Shown here: positions 36,458-46,203 of the stretch, in pieces
Position numbering within the stretch: the first letter of the stretch is position 1
How the letters are laid out: every line of letters starts with the position of its first letter
Assembly (NCBI GenBank): GCA_965117025.1
Contig: OZ220746.1
Coordinates: 2,814,571 to 2,878,570, forward strand
Source of the DNA: VXPQ01 sp965117025
GTDB lineage: Bacteria > Bacteroidota > Rhodothermia > Rhodothermales > VXPQ01
Reading direction: 5' to 3'
Length of the DNA: 64,000 nucleotides
The notes under the pieces: model-generated
Database searches by the model: none
What the model was told of the DNA's origin: nothing
Seen by the model: the letters and a program-made list of their open reading frames with translations, nothing else
Program-made: the position numbers and the translations under genes

Positions 36458-36530
36458 CCCCTCGTAGCTCAGGGGATAGAGCACCGGTTTCCTAAACCGT
36501 TGGTCGGAGGTTCGAATCCTCCCGAGGGGG
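36458..36530 (+). tRNA. tRNA-Arg (CCT)
   Basis: 73 nt cloverleaf: acceptor CCCCTCG/CGAGGGG, anticodon loop TTCCTAA with anticodon CCT at 36491-36493, T-stem GGAGG/CCTCC with TTCGAAT loop, discriminator G. The outermost anticodon-stem pair is C-T. No CCA is encoded. Confidence 0.95.
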
Positions 36531-36882
36531 CTGTTCTTTTCTCAAAGCGTACGATAAGGTACACGACCTTATTTCCGTTATTGATTCCCGATAGATGTGT
36601 GTTCCGGCATCAAGGGGAAGCAGGTATTCATGCACCGGACACTTGGGGAAATACGTTATTGATCTGTGTATGCTCTTTGTCAGGTAATTCGTCCGGTAAG
36701 GTTTACAGATTCTTAATACGCTTCCGTTATTGCATGTAACTTTTTTTGAATTATTCCCGTATATTCCGTCAGGCCCATGTTGTTTTATGCATTGTGCAAA
36801 GCGCCATGGTCTTGGCGCGGACAGATTGCACAGGCAGGAGGATGGGCAGGCGTACCATTCGAAACAGCCAATGATTCCATCC
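36531..36882. other. Intergenic, no gene seen
   Basis: 352 bp, more AT-rich than its surroundings, between tRNA-Arg and the zinc-ribbon gene. No convincing reading frame, hairpin terminator or repeat was found. Confidence 0.5.
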
Positions 36883-37272
36883 ATGGAAAAACTGCAATGC
36901 AAGGCGTGCGGAAGCATCAGCATGGTGCCGATGGATGTGCTCGGGGATGACGAAGAGAATGAGCCGAATGCTTCCTCGCCGGACCAGGAGGGCGATTCGC
37001 AAACACGCTTTTATACCTGTCATGTATGCGGTGACAACTGGCTATCCGTCAAGGAAAGCTATATGGGTGATCATACGGTCACCTTTGTACACCAGATGGG
37101 TATGTCCCCGGAATTGAAACGCATTGCGCATATCGAACCTCCGGAAGCTGCCCGGAGTGCGAACGTCGATTACTGGGAGTATTATCTCGACGACGAGGAG
37201 ATTTCGGCGGAGGCATGGCACGACAAACTCATCACACGGCGCAAGGTGCTGAAGTCGATCTGCTCGAATTGA
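36883..37272 (+). CDS. Small zinc-ribbon protein, unknown
   Basis: A 129-residue protein with two knuckles: CKACG (residues 6-10) and, about 40 residues on, FYTCHVCGDNWLSVKE, which resembles a TFIIS/RPB9-type C-x2-C ribbon. An acidic linker joins them (GDDEENEPNASSPDQEGD). The C-terminal 60 residues are unlike anything I recognise (SANVDYWEYYLDDEEISAEAWHDKLITRRKVLKSICSN). Probably nucleic-acid or protein binding. ATG 36883 places the first knuckle at the N-terminus; ATG 36871 is equally possible. Confidence 0.65.
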   Translation: MEKLQCKACGSISMVPMDVLGDDEENEPNASSPDQEGDSQTRFYTCHVCGDNWLSVKESYMGDHTVTFVHQMGMSPELKRIAHIEPPEAARSANVDYWEYYLDDEEISAEAWHDKLITRRKVLKSICSN

Positions 37273-37303
37273 GACATCGGTGGAGCGCCGCAATGAGGCG
37301 GAA

Positions 37304-39247
37304 CTATGCCCCGAATCTCCATCTGGCCAGCACTTTCATTTCCCTTACGCGGTTTCCCGGGATTTCGTCGCGCCCGGATCCGGTAGAACGCACATCTTCG
37401 TAGCGCGTGACGCCGAATTTCAATTGCACCATCAGGCGTCGGGAAGCTTCCAGACGAGCGAGGACGTACCAGCGGCGGCCGCGTCCGTTGAAGGATGGGG
37501 CGCCGAATCCATAAAGCACGTCGTTTTCGAACATGTAAAGCCGGGCAGAGGCATCTGCTGCATCGAACAGGGCATACCGCATATCCAGTTGCATAAACGG
37601 CCGGGGTTTCCATCGGAAATCCTGGTATACCAGAACCCCTCCAGCCTTTTCTTCTGCTTTGGCCCGGACGGTTTCAATGCGTGTCCTGGAGCGAAGGGAG
37701 GAACTGTGCCTGTATTCGATCTGCATTCGCAGAGATTGCCGGCGTTCGCGGGTTGAGCAGGGCAGCAGCAGGCGGCCGGTGAGGCAGTGGGACACGGCTT
37801 CGGATGTTTGCGTCAGGGCGCGCACATGCAGCGTGAACCAGTTCCACCGCCGGTATTCGACCACCCCCGCGATGAACCGGTCGCGTGCATCAGGCAGGAG
37901 GTTTAACGGGCGTTTCCGCTCCCGTACCCGTATGGTCGCTGTCCATGCCTGAAAAGGCCGGATGCGGCTTTCGGCAAGCCATTCGGCATATCGGTAGCTT
38001 TCCCCGCGGGAATTTACCCCGATGCGGGTGTGCGGTCGCAGGCCGTTTGCCGTGGTTTTTCGCATCCGGACATGCACAGAGGCATTTTCGATGGGAGTGA
38101 ATGAGACCGTCAGCGACCGGTGCCCCTGTTTCGGGACGAATTCCAACGACCCCTCCCAGCGGGATTTTGCCCATCCGCCGAACACCGACAGGGCATGCAT
38201 ATTCCGGGAAACGCCAAGCGTGTGCAGCGTATGGAGAGACAATGCGCCGGCGTACGTGGAACCCCGTCGGAACACGGCTATCCCGCCGGCAGTGCGTTCT
38301 CGCGCTTGTCCCCGTCTTTCATACTCGGTTTGCGTGCGGTGATATCCGGTGGAAGCCAGACTCCATATGCCCAGGGTGGTATCGACGCGAGCATCCAGCG
38401 GCAGGTACGAGACGAAGCCGGTTACGGATACCCCGTACAGCGGTTTTGATTGCATGGCCAGACCCCTGAAATAGGCATGTTCTCGTGCGGAAGTATGGGG
38501 TCGAAGGATCCGATCTACGGAGGCCGTGCGTAACGAAGAAAGCCCCGCCACCCCCTGGCCCGCCACGAGCCCTTCTCCTGCCTGGACCGTATAACTACCT
38601 GCTACTATGCGTTCGAAGGGGCCTCTGTTGTCCACACTCAGGTGCAGGGCTGCAAAATCAGCGCCGAATCTTCTTCCGCCTGGATGCCAGCGGATCGGTT
38701 CTCCCGGATCCTTGTCGAGCGTGATACCTGTGGCGAAATGTTCTCCTATACGTATCCCGATGCGCCACTGCAAGGCGTCAGGGGAGCCGAGATAGCCGGA
38801 GCGTGCATCCTCCCGGTATCCCTTTCCGGTATCCAGGCGACGATTCCAGCGCTGCAAGAGGTCTGTACGGATGCGAGGGCGTCTTCGAGGTGCAGGGCGG
38901 TCGAATGCAACAAAGGGGAGCAACATGCTGACAGCGTGTTCATCCAGTCCTGCGCGCAACAGCGATTCCGGGTTTTCGATGCTTCTTCCGGATGAACGCC
39001 AGGCGACGATACGCTGCACGGTCATTTCTGATATGCGGGGGATCGAGCGTAGTGCTTCCGCTGATGCTGTTCCTAACCGGATTTTTCGGTGCGCGGCATA
39101 TTCTATCGCTTCCTGCAGCGAGGCGGAATCTTCCAACCCATCTTCCAGCACATCCAGCGCGCTCTCGATGACCGTGGCCGTTTCGGTCGTGTCAGCGAGC
39201 GGGTTTGCGACTTGCATCATAAACGCCAGCAGGATCGCCGTTTTCAT
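37304..39247 (-). CDS. Helix-hairpin-helix surface protein with putative barrel
   Basis: A 647-residue exported protein. After a signal peptide (AILLAFMMQVANPLA) come two ComEA-like helix-hairpin-helix units (LGTASAEALRSIPRISEMTVQRIVAWRSSGRSIENPESLL, residues about 60-110). The remaining 500 residues are beta-strand-rich, with alternating aromatics and many Arg, consistent with an outer-membrane barrel. Such HhH-barrel proteins are widespread in this phylum without a known role; DNA uptake is a guess from the ComEA similarity. It starts 3 bp after the PorV-like gene's stop, so the two are co-transcribed. Confidence 0.7.
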   Translation of the reverse strand: MKTAILLAFMMQVANPLADTTETATVIESALDVLEDGLEDSASLQEAIEYAAHRKIRLGTASAEALRSIPRISEMTVQRIVAWRSSGRSIENPESLLRAGLDEHAVSMLLPFVAFDRPAPRRRPRIRTDLLQRWNRRLDTGKGYREDARSGYLGSPDALQWRIGIRIGEHFATGITLDKDPGEPIRWHPGGRRFGADFAALHLSVDNRGPFERIVAGSYTVQAGEGLVAGQGVAGLSSLRTASVDRILRPHTSAREHAYFRGLAMQSKPLYGVSVTGFVSYLPLDARVDTTLGIWSLASTGYHRTQTEYERRGQARERTAGGIAVFRRGSTYAGALSLHTLHTLGVSRNMHALSVFGGWAKSRWEGSLEFVPKQGHRSLTVSFTPIENASVHVRMRKTTANGLRPHTRIGVNSRGESYRYAEWLAESRIRPFQAWTATIRVRERKRPLNLLPDARDRFIAGVVEYRRWNWFTLHVRALTQTSEAVSHCLTGRLLLPCSTRERRQSLRMQIEYRHSSSLRSRTRIETVRAKAEEKAGGVLVYQDFRWKPRPFMQLDMRYALFDAADASARLYMFENDVLYGFGAPSFNGRGRRWYVLARLEASRRLMVQLKFGVTRYEDVRSTGSGRDEIPGNRVREMKVLARWRFGA

Positions 39248-39250
39248 GCT

Positions 39251-40117
39251 TCACCAGGAATAGAGGAGGGACATGGAAGGCGTCCATCCCAGTATTTCGT
39301 GTCGCTGGGCTGCGAAATCCGCGCGAACCGATGCGAGGCTCAGCCCGATTCCCCCGCTTGCCCGCCTTGGTCCCGAAGAAATACCACCCCGTAGCGCCAG
39401 TACTTCGGTCAGCCGGATTTCGATGCCGGCCGCAATGGAAAGAGGGGAGCGTACTTCCTTGGCTACATCCGTCGTCACGGCGAAGGTCTCCGATGGCCTC
39501 CACGCCACGCCGACAGCAAGGCTTCGGTGCAGGTCGGAGCGCAGGGAGCCGGCGACCGCGGTCATATTGTATGCGACGGCTCCCAGCGAAATGAACGGCG
39601 TAATCGGGATTAGCACACCTCCTGTCAGGCCCAGCGCGCCGGCTTGTCCGTAATTCGCTATGTACACTTGATTCCATTCGGCGCGTACGCCCGCATGGAT
39701 TTCCCGGTGTGTTCCGAAACCGAAGCGTCTTCCATAGCCGGCGCTCAGCACGAAGTGTCTGTAGAGATCGAAACCGAAGACCGAGGCGCCTCCGGCAATT
39801 GCGCCTCTTTGGAAGGGTACCACGAGGTGGAGCCCGGCGAACCGGAGTTCAGGCAATCCATACAGTTGCGCGCCGTGCAGTGCCAGAATCCGGGTATCCG
39901 CCTGCCCCCATACAGCGGGGTTGACTTGTCCTGCATCGTCATTCGGAAATGCTGTCGAAGCTCCACCGAGCGCAGCGTTCCGGGCCCCGGAAAACACAGG
40001 CTGACCCATAGCGGATCGCCATGTGTTCGCTACGGGAAGAGCAGTCAGGAGCAGCAAAAGTACTCTGCCCAGGCAGGGGGCAAGGTATACACGGGGGGAA
40101 GAGGCGGGGCAGTGCAC
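39251..40117 (-). CDS. PorV/PorQ-like outer-membrane protein
   Basis: A 288-residue exported barrel. The mature protein begins FSGARNAALGGASTAFPNDDAGQVNPAVWG, the nearly invariant opening of the PorV/PorQ/UPF0164 type. It continues in glycine-rich beta hairpins. PorV relatives take cargo from the type IX translocon or attach it. GTG 40117 is the start because no ATG precedes the signal peptide (VLLLLLTALPVANTW). It forms a tight pair with the HhH surface protein (3-bp gap). Confidence 0.75.
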   Translation of the reverse strand: MHCPASSPRVYLAPCLGRVLLLLLTALPVANTWRSAMGQPVFSGARNAALGGASTAFPNDDAGQVNPAVWGQADTRILALHGAQLYGLPELRFAGLHLVVPFQRGAIAGGASVFGFDLYRHFVLSAGYGRRFGFGTHREIHAGVRAEWNQVYIANYGQAGALGLTGGVLIPITPFISLGAVAYNMTAVAGSLRSDLHRSLAVGVAWRPSETFAVTTDVAKEVRSPLSIAAGIEIRLTEVLALRGGISSGPRRASGGIGLSLASVRADFAAQRHEILGWTPSMSLLYSW

Positions 40118-40263
40118 GGGTTTTTTATTTCACAGACACCGTGCGGGGGCATGTATGACCCCCATATGTAAAATTTTTCCGGCGCCCGGTTGGCTTCGCG
40201 GGCTCGATGACGCCATTTCCTTATTCCGCCCGCCGGAAACAGAGCAGGTCTGTTTCGGTATGA

Positions 40264-40283
40264 GCAAGAGCATTATCTCTTGC
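40264..40283. promoter_or_regulatory. Inverted repeat between PorV-like and PorD-like genes
   Basis: GCAAGAG (40264-40270) and CTCTTGC (40277-40283) form a perfect 7-bp inverted repeat with a 6-bp centre, about 33 bp before the porD-like start codon and in the divergent region. An operator is possible; there is no T-run for a terminator. Confidence 0.35.
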
Positions 40284-40315
40284 CATAAAAAACCCGCATC
40301 CCGACACGGAAGAAC

Positions 40316-41245
40316 ATGTCCTTTTCCAAGATGCGTTTTCTTCCCTCTTCGACGGCATCCATTGCCGGGCTGCTTCTTTTTTCGCTGTGCTTTTTGCCGA
40401 AGCCGACCGCTGCGCAGGAATTCAACTGCGTAGTTTCGGTCAACTACAGTACGCTGACGGGCTCCGATTTCGGATTTCTTGAAGATCTCGAAGTGCGCAT
40501 GGAGGAATATGTGAATGATCGTTTCTGGACGGAGGATAGCTTCCGGGAAGACGAACGCATTGAGTGTACGATGGAAGTGATTGTGCTGGAAGCTATCTCG
40601 TTGACCAGTTTCAATGCGCGACTTGTAGTGGCGACACGTCGGCCGATCTACAACACCATGCAGCACAGTACGGTCGTTCGGTTCAGCGACGAATCCTGGC
40701 AATTCAGGTATGCACAGGGCCAGCCCCTCGTGTTCAATCTCGAACAGTACGATCCGTTGACCTCGGTCATCGACTTTTATGCATATATGATGCTCGGGTA
40801 TGACTACGATACCTTCGGCGAACTCGGCGGTACGCCGCATTTCGAAACGGCTCGCCGGATTGCGGAACGTGCGCAATCCGCATCGGGGGAGGGGTGGTCA
40901 CAACTCGCCAGTACCGAGCCCGGACGCGACAATCTGATCACGCAGGTGCTGGATCCCCGCATGCGCCCGTTGCGCAAGGCGTATTTCGATTATCACTTTG
41001 GCGGGCTCGATCGCTTTCTCGTAAATCCCGATGTGGCGCGCAACGCCATCCTGCAAGTGCTTTCCGACCTTGACGTGTTGTACGAGGATGTTTCCCGACA
41101 GCATGTCCTCGATCTCTTCTTTCTGGCGAAGTATAACGAACTGGCTGCCGTATTCGAGGGTTGGCAGGAGAGTAATCAGGCGTATGATTACCTTACGCTA
41201 CTCGATCCGTCGCACACATCCGTATACCAAGCGCTCCTTGAGTAA
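40316..41245 (+). CDS. porD: DUF4835 (PorD-like) type IX secretion-associated protein
   Basis: A 309-residue exported protein with a signal peptide ending PKPTAAQ-EF. The DUF4835 pattern is clear: QEFNCVVSVNYSTLTGSDFGFLEDLEVRMEEYVNDRFWTED, then ECTMEVIVLE, RPIYNTMQHSTVVRFSDESWQFRY, and LTSVIDFYAYMMLGYDYDTFGELGG. The family is linked to type IX secretion (PorD) and is presumed periplasmic. ATG 40316 gives a normal n-region; ATG 40331 is an alternative. No other clear core component (PorL, PorM, PorN, PorK) is in the window. Confidence 0.78.
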   Translation: MSFSKMRFLPSSTASIAGLLLFSLCFLPKPTAAQEFNCVVSVNYSTLTGSDFGFLEDLEVRMEEYVNDRFWTEDSFREDERIECTMEVIVLEAISLTSFNARLVVATRRPIYNTMQHSTVVRFSDESWQFRYAQGQPLVFNLEQYDPLTSVIDFYAYMMLGYDYDTFGELGGTPHFETARRIAERAQSASGEGWSQLASTEPGRDNLITQVLDPRMRPLRKAYFDYHFGGLDRFLVNPDVARNAILQVLSDLDVLYEDVSRQHVLDLFFLAKYNELAAVFEGWQESNQAYDYLTLLDPSHTSVYQALLE

Positions 41246-41309
41246 AGGCTTGAGTAAAGAAAGGGACCGACCTGCCGAAAGGGCCGGTGGATCACAGAAA
41301 AATATGGTG

Positions 41310-41393
41310 TGCGAAAGGGGGGACTCGAACCCCCAAGGGTGTTACCCCACCAGATCCTAAATCTGGCGCGTCTGCCAGTTCCGCCACTTTCGC
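41310..41393 (-). tRNA. tRNA-Leu (TAG)
   Basis: 84 nt class II tRNA with the long variable arm of Leu tRNAs. On the minus strand: acceptor GCGAAAG (41393-41387) pairs with CTTTCGC (41317-41311), discriminator A at 41310. The anticodon loop is read from CCAGATTTAGGATCTGG, anticodon TAG. No CCA encoded. Confidence 0.95.
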
Positions 41394-41583
41394 ATAGGGG
41401 ACTGTTTTATCGTTGCAATACTATTTTTCGCCCTGTAGCGTTTTGTTGTACAGGATTGCATCGGCAGGAATCTTTGAGACAGCCTTCCTTGTATCAAAAG
41501 GTTATTGTGTATCTCCATATTGTCTGACAACGTAACAGTCTGTCGTTCGTTCTTGCGCGTTGCCGATCAGGCTTTTTTGAACC

Positions 41584-43839
41584 ATGTACAAACGCATTCA
41601 GTTCATTCCGGGTTTTCTGGTGTTTTTTCTCTTGCTGTTTGCAGGTTGCGCTGGCAGCAAGGCCGCTAAAGATCCTGTAGCCTCGGAGGGTGAACCGGCA
41701 AGCGTGACTCCCACGGAAGTCCCGGAAACGGTGCTGGTCCATGAGCCGCTCCGACCTGCTCCCGTGCAGCGCCTTGATCCTGCGATGGCTCGTGCGGGGC
41801 GTTTCGACCAGGGGAAGATGTGGACCTTTGATCATCCCCCCGTTGATTATTTTGCAGAGACCTATGGCTTTACGCCGGACGAGGAGTGGTTTCGGCATGC
41901 CAGGCTCGGCACGCTTCGGATTCCTGGCTGTACGGCCTCGTTTGTATCGCCAACCGGGCTTGTATTAACGAATCATCATTGCGCCCGGGGCCATGCGGTC
42001 AGCGTTGCACTTGAGGGGGAGCCTATCCTTGACGACGGATTTTATGCCCGGTCGTTAGGCGAGGAACGCCTGGTGAATGGCATGTGGGCCGATCAGTTGG
42101 TCGACATCCGGGATATTACGCCTGAGGTGGAAGCCGCTATGGCCGGCGTTGCGGACGATGCCGGACGCGAGCAGATGCGGCAGGAAATAATCCAGGAGGT
42201 GCAAGAGCGCATCGAAGCGGAAGCGGGACCGGGGCATCATGTGGAGATTATTTCCATCTACAACGGGGCCCTGCTGTCCGCATACGTTTTTCGCCGCTAT
42301 ACCGATCTCCGACTTGTGCTCATTCCTGAATTGAAGATCGGGTTTTTCGGGGGCGATCCCGATAATTTTACCTATCCTCGCTATACGCTGGATATCGCGC
42401 TGTTTCGTGTTTACGAAAACGATAAACCACTTGAAGTAAGCTATTATTTTCCCATGAGCAACAAGGGGGTAAAGGAAGGGGACCCCGTGTTTGTGATTGG
42501 TAATCCAGGATCTACGTTCCGGTTGTCCACCGTCGCAGAGTTGACGTTCCGACGCGATGTGCAGGAACCCGCTCTTCTCGACCTGATCGAGACTCGCCTT
42601 GCGGCGTTGGAGTCATTGCTGGCCGAGGCGCCTTCGGAAGGACAGGATGCGCTCATAAACCAGATTTTCTCGTTACAGAATGCCCGGAAATTGTACACGG
42701 GTCGCGTGAAGGCATTGAATGATCCCGTGGTGGCCGCCCGGCGCATGGACGCCGAGGAGCAGTTCATGACAGCGATCGAACAGACGCCGGCGCTTGGCGA
42801 GCAGTATGGCGATCTCATCGGGCGGATGCGCGAAGTACAGGAAGAGAAGCGTGCGTACGGGGATGCATTCAGGGCATTTCTTGCGTTGAACCCGGTTTCC
42901 TCTCTTGGCGCCGCGGTGCTTCGCCGCGCGCTTCTCGTGCATGAATATGTCGGCCTGGCGGATGCATCGCAAGGCATCCCGGGCAATGTGCATGCGCAAC
43001 TTGCCCTGATTGAGGATCAACCGGCGGCGTTGCAGACTGCGTTTCTTGCCGCGCGGTTCCAAACGTGGTTGGATCGTTTCGGTCCGGAGAATGCTCTTGT
43101 CGTCGATATACTTGGCGAGCGTTCTCCTGAAGAGGCTGCGCAGCATGTGGTCGAACATTCGATGCTGGCGGAGGCTGCTGTCGCCATGGAAGCGCTACAA
43201 GCCGGTTCCATCACGGAAGCCGATCCCGCCATGCAGGTCGTTGACGCCATTGTTGAGAAGTTGACAGCGTATCGTAGCGCTATGGCGGCGCTTGCCGTCG
43301 AGGAACAATCCCTTGCGCAGCAGATCGGGCGTGCCCGGTATGCGGTGTACGGTGTGGAGACGCCTCCCGACGCCACATTTTCCCTGCGCATAGCCGACGG
43401 GGTCGTACAGGGATATCCATATAACGGTACGGTGGCGCCTCCCTATACGACCTATTACGGGTTGTATGACCACTATTATTCGTATGGTGCGGATACGCCG
43501 TGGGACATACCCGCGCGCTGGTTGACCCCGCCAGGAAACTTCGAAATGCGTACGCCTCTGAATTTCGTCTCCACCAACGATACGATCGGCGGTAACTCGG
43601 GATCTCCTGTAATCGGCCCTGACTTGCGTCTGGCAGGCCTTCTGTTTGATGGAAATATCGAGAGTCTGTCCGGGGATTTTATCTATTTGACGGCCCGGGC
43701 GCGAAGCATTTCGGTCGATGCACGCGGTATTCTTGAGGCGCTCGACGACATGTACGGTGCGGATCGCCTTGTTCTGGAGACGACCTCGGGGCGTTTCGCC
43801 GAATCCGAAGAAGAGGTCGATGCCATCCTCTCCGAATAG
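41584..43839 (+). CDS. S46 family dipeptidyl-peptidase (DPP7-like), lipoprotein, copy 1
   Basis: A 751-residue chymotrypsin-fold exopeptidase that removes dipeptides from the N-terminus of peptides. The lipobox LLFAGC (Cys22) suggests a periplasmic or outer-membrane lipoprotein. The catalytic His is in TNHHC (131-132), the likely Asp is in GGDPDNFTYPRY, and the Ser is Ser672 in GGNSGSP. The residue 18 positions after the Ser is Gly690; in characterised S46 enzymes Gly there marks DPP7 and Arg marks DPP11, so broad or hydrophobic P1 preference is inferred. Copy 2 follows 15 bp downstream. Confidence 0.92.
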   Translation: MYKRIQFIPGFLVFFLLLFAGCAGSKAAKDPVASEGEPASVTPTEVPETVLVHEPLRPAPVQRLDPAMARAGRFDQGKMWTFDHPPVDYFAETYGFTPDEEWFRHARLGTLRIPGCTASFVSPTGLVLTNHHCARGHAVSVALEGEPILDDGFYARSLGEERLVNGMWADQLVDIRDITPEVEAAMAGVADDAGREQMRQEIIQEVQERIEAEAGPGHHVEIISIYNGALLSAYVFRRYTDLRLVLIPELKIGFFGGDPDNFTYPRYTLDIALFRVYENDKPLEVSYYFPMSNKGVKEGDPVFVIGNPGSTFRLSTVAELTFRRDVQEPALLDLIETRLAALESLLAEAPSEGQDALINQIFSLQNARKLYTGRVKALNDPVVAARRMDAEEQFMTAIEQTPALGEQYGDLIGRMREVQEEKRAYGDAFRAFLALNPVSSLGAAVLRRALLVHEYVGLADASQGIPGNVHAQLALIEDQPAALQTAFLAARFQTWLDRFGPENALVVDILGERSPEEAAQHVVEHSMLAEAAVAMEALQAGSITEADPAMQVVDAIVEKLTAYRSAMAALAVEEQSLAQQIGRARYAVYGVETPPDATFSLRIADGVVQGYPYNGTVAPPYTTYYGLYDHYYSYGADTPWDIPARWLTPPGNFEMRTPLNFVSTNDTIGGNSGSPVIGPDLRLAGLLFDGNIESLSGDFIYLTARARSISVDARGILEALDDMYGADRLVLETTSGRFAESEEEVDAILSE

Positions 43840-43854
43840 TAAGCCTTTTTTGCC

Positions 43855-46200
43855 ATGTTCATGAATATTTGCAGGAAGCAGTCGGGAGCGGCAATACTGT
43901 GCCTTCTGGTGTGGGCGGGGTGCAGCGGAAGCAGCCAGGTTGTTTCCGTCGTGGAACGTCCCGGTACGACGGAACCGGTGGCGATAACGACTTCTTTGTC
44001 CCTGGGTGAAGAAGAAGCGGGCCCGGTTTCTGTACCGGTCGATGTCGAGCTCGGACGATTCGATACGGGAAAGATGTGGACGTTCGAGGATCCGCCGGTC
44101 GATTATTTTGAGGAGGCCTATGGATTCAGGCCGGACTCCGCCTGGTTTGCCCGCGCCCGTCTCGGGGCGCTCCGGCTCCCGAATTGTTCGGCGTCTTTCG
44201 TATCTCCGCATGGGCTCATTCTTACGAATCACCATTGCGCGCGGGAAAGCATTGCGGATGTGACGCGCGAGGGGGAGACGCTCCTCGATAGCGGATTTTC
44301 TGCGGATTCGATCAGGGCAGAGCGTAAGGTGGAGGATCTGTATGTGGACCAACTGGTGGCCATCGAGGACGTTACGGAGGAGGTTTATGGTCTCGTTCGG
44401 TATACGGATGATGAAAACCCTGCGCCCCGCAGGAGGCAAGGCCGGGGTGAGCGGGCCATGAATAGCGACGACCGTTCGGCGGCGGCGCGCGAAAGGAGGA
44501 TGGAGCGTATCGAGGGACGTATGAATGCCAAGGCCCAGGCCAGGGATTCGCTTTTGACGGTGCAAGTGGTCGAACTGTACCATGGCGGGCGGTATTCGGC
44601 CTATACGTTCCGGCGCTATGACGATATCCGACTGGTCTTCGCGCCGGAATTGCCCATCGGCGCCTTCGGGGGCGATCCGGACAACTTCACGTACCCCCGG
44701 TACAGTTTCGACTTCAGTTTTTTCCGTGCCTACGATACGGAGGGCAAGCCTCTGGATACACCGCATTACTTTGCGTGGGACAAGGACGGAGCACAGGATG
44801 GGGAAGCGGTCTTCGTGGTAGGCAATCCAGGTACGACCAGTCGCCTCGAAACGGTCGGGCAACTGGAATTCGAGCGGGATTATATGTTACCTGCCGCGCT
44901 TGATGCGCTGAAAGATCGGATGCGGATTCTGGAAGAATACATTGCTGAGGAAGTGGAGCCAAACCGGAAATATGAGTTGCGTAACGCCTGGCATCAGATA
45001 TCGAATCAGTTCAAAAAGAATGAAGGAGAACTGGCCGGATTACGTGATTCGCTCCTGATAGCGCGTCGAATGACGGCGGAAAGGAAACTGGTTGCAGAGA
45101 TTGCAGCCGTGGATTCCTTACAGGAGAAATACGGCCATGCGATCGACGAAATTGCACGTTTGCAGCGTTCGAAGGAAGCGATGGCGGATCAGAACAGGGC
45201 ATTCCTGTTTTTTGGTGCGCCGGCCTTCGATTCCCATGTGCTTGTGCGGTCTGCTTACGGATACATTATCAGTCTGATGCGGCAGCGGGGTATGCCGGCG
45301 GGCGAAATCGAAGATGTGCTGGAGGATGCCCTTGGCATAGAGAACTGGCCCCCGGAACTGGAAAAGCGCATGCTGACAGTGCGCCTGCATGAATTTTTGC
45401 GCCACCTTGGCGAAAACGATCCGACGGTGAATCGTCTGTTGCAGGGGGAGACGCCCGAAGAAGCCGCTGATCGGATTATTTCCGGCACGGCTTTGCGCGA
45501 TTCCGCAGAATTTGCTGTGTTACTGGAAGAAGGCTTCCTGGGTAGCGGTGATCCTGCGGAAGCGATGGCGCAGGCTGTAACGCCGCTGTTTTTGTCGATC
45601 CAGCAACAGATATCCGGACTGGACAGGAGGGAGCAGGAACTGAATGCCATGTTGTCCCTTGCCCGTTTTGCACTGTACGGTGCACAAATACCACCGGACG
45701 CGACGTTTTCGCTCCGCATCGCCGACGGCGTCGTAGCAGAATACCCCTACAATGGCACGACAGCGCCGACCCATACCACCTTGTTCGGGATGTACGATCA
45801 TTATTATTCGTACGGCGGAGAAGATACGGATTGGGATTTGCCGGATCGGTGGCTGCACCCACCGGATTCGCTGGACCGGTCCACCGCTGTCAATCTGGTC
45901 ACGACCAACGACATCACGGGCGGAAACTCCGGTTCGCCGCTTCTCGACAAGGAACTGCGCATCGTGGGCGTGGTGTTTGACAGCAATATCGACGCGCTTC
46001 GAAACACGTATGTGTATCTGGACGAACAAGGTCGTGCCGTGTCTGTCGATGCCCGGGGCATCATCGAGGTGCTGGAACATGTATACGGTGCGGATCGCAT
46101 TGTCTCTGAACTCTTGTCCGGCGCCGATTTGCGGGGAGGAGACGATATTTCGTCGGCGCGAACCGTGCCGGCAGTCGATAGCATGCAAGGAGATGAATAA
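43855..46200 (+). CDS. S46 family dipeptidyl-peptidase, lipoprotein, copy 2
   Basis: A 781-residue paralogue of the preceding gene. Lipobox LVWAGC, catalytic His in TNHHC, GGDPDNFTYPRY, and Ser692 in GGNSGSP. The specificity position (Ser+18) is Ser710, in FDSNIDAL, where copy 1 has Gly. A charged insert absent from copy 1 (DDENPAPRRRQGRGERAMNSDDRSAAARE, about residues 183-211) interrupts the region before the helical domain. It follows copy 1 by 15 bp and precedes mutS by 3 bp. Confidence 0.92.
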   Translation: MFMNICRKQSGAAILCLLVWAGCSGSSQVVSVVERPGTTEPVAITTSLSLGEEEAGPVSVPVDVELGRFDTGKMWTFEDPPVDYFEEAYGFRPDSAWFARARLGALRLPNCSASFVSPHGLILTNHHCARESIADVTREGETLLDSGFSADSIRAERKVEDLYVDQLVAIEDVTEEVYGLVRYTDDENPAPRRRQGRGERAMNSDDRSAAARERRMERIEGRMNAKAQARDSLLTVQVVELYHGGRYSAYTFRRYDDIRLVFAPELPIGAFGGDPDNFTYPRYSFDFSFFRAYDTEGKPLDTPHYFAWDKDGAQDGEAVFVVGNPGTTSRLETVGQLEFERDYMLPAALDALKDRMRILEEYIAEEVEPNRKYELRNAWHQISNQFKKNEGELAGLRDSLLIARRMTAERKLVAEIAAVDSLQEKYGHAIDEIARLQRSKEAMADQNRAFLFFGAPAFDSHVLVRSAYGYIISLMRQRGMPAGEIEDVLEDALGIENWPPELEKRMLTVRLHEFLRHLGENDPTVNRLLQGETPEEAADRIISGTALRDSAEFAVLLEEGFLGSGDPAEAMAQAVTPLFLSIQQQISGLDRREQELNAMLSLARFALYGAQIPPDATFSLRIADGVVAEYPYNGTTAPTHTTLFGMYDHYYSYGGEDTDWDLPDRWLHPPDSLDRSTAVNLVTTNDITGGNSGSPLLDKELRIVGVVFDSNIDALRNTYVYLDEQGRAVSVDARGIIEVLEHVYGADRIVSELLSGADLRGGDDISSARTVPAVDSMQGDE

Positions 46201-46203
46201 TCC

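Noticed and set aside
43195..44862. 555-codon minus-strand frame spanning both S46 genes
   Set aside because: It crosses the boundary of two well-defined peptidase genes and has no recognisable domain.
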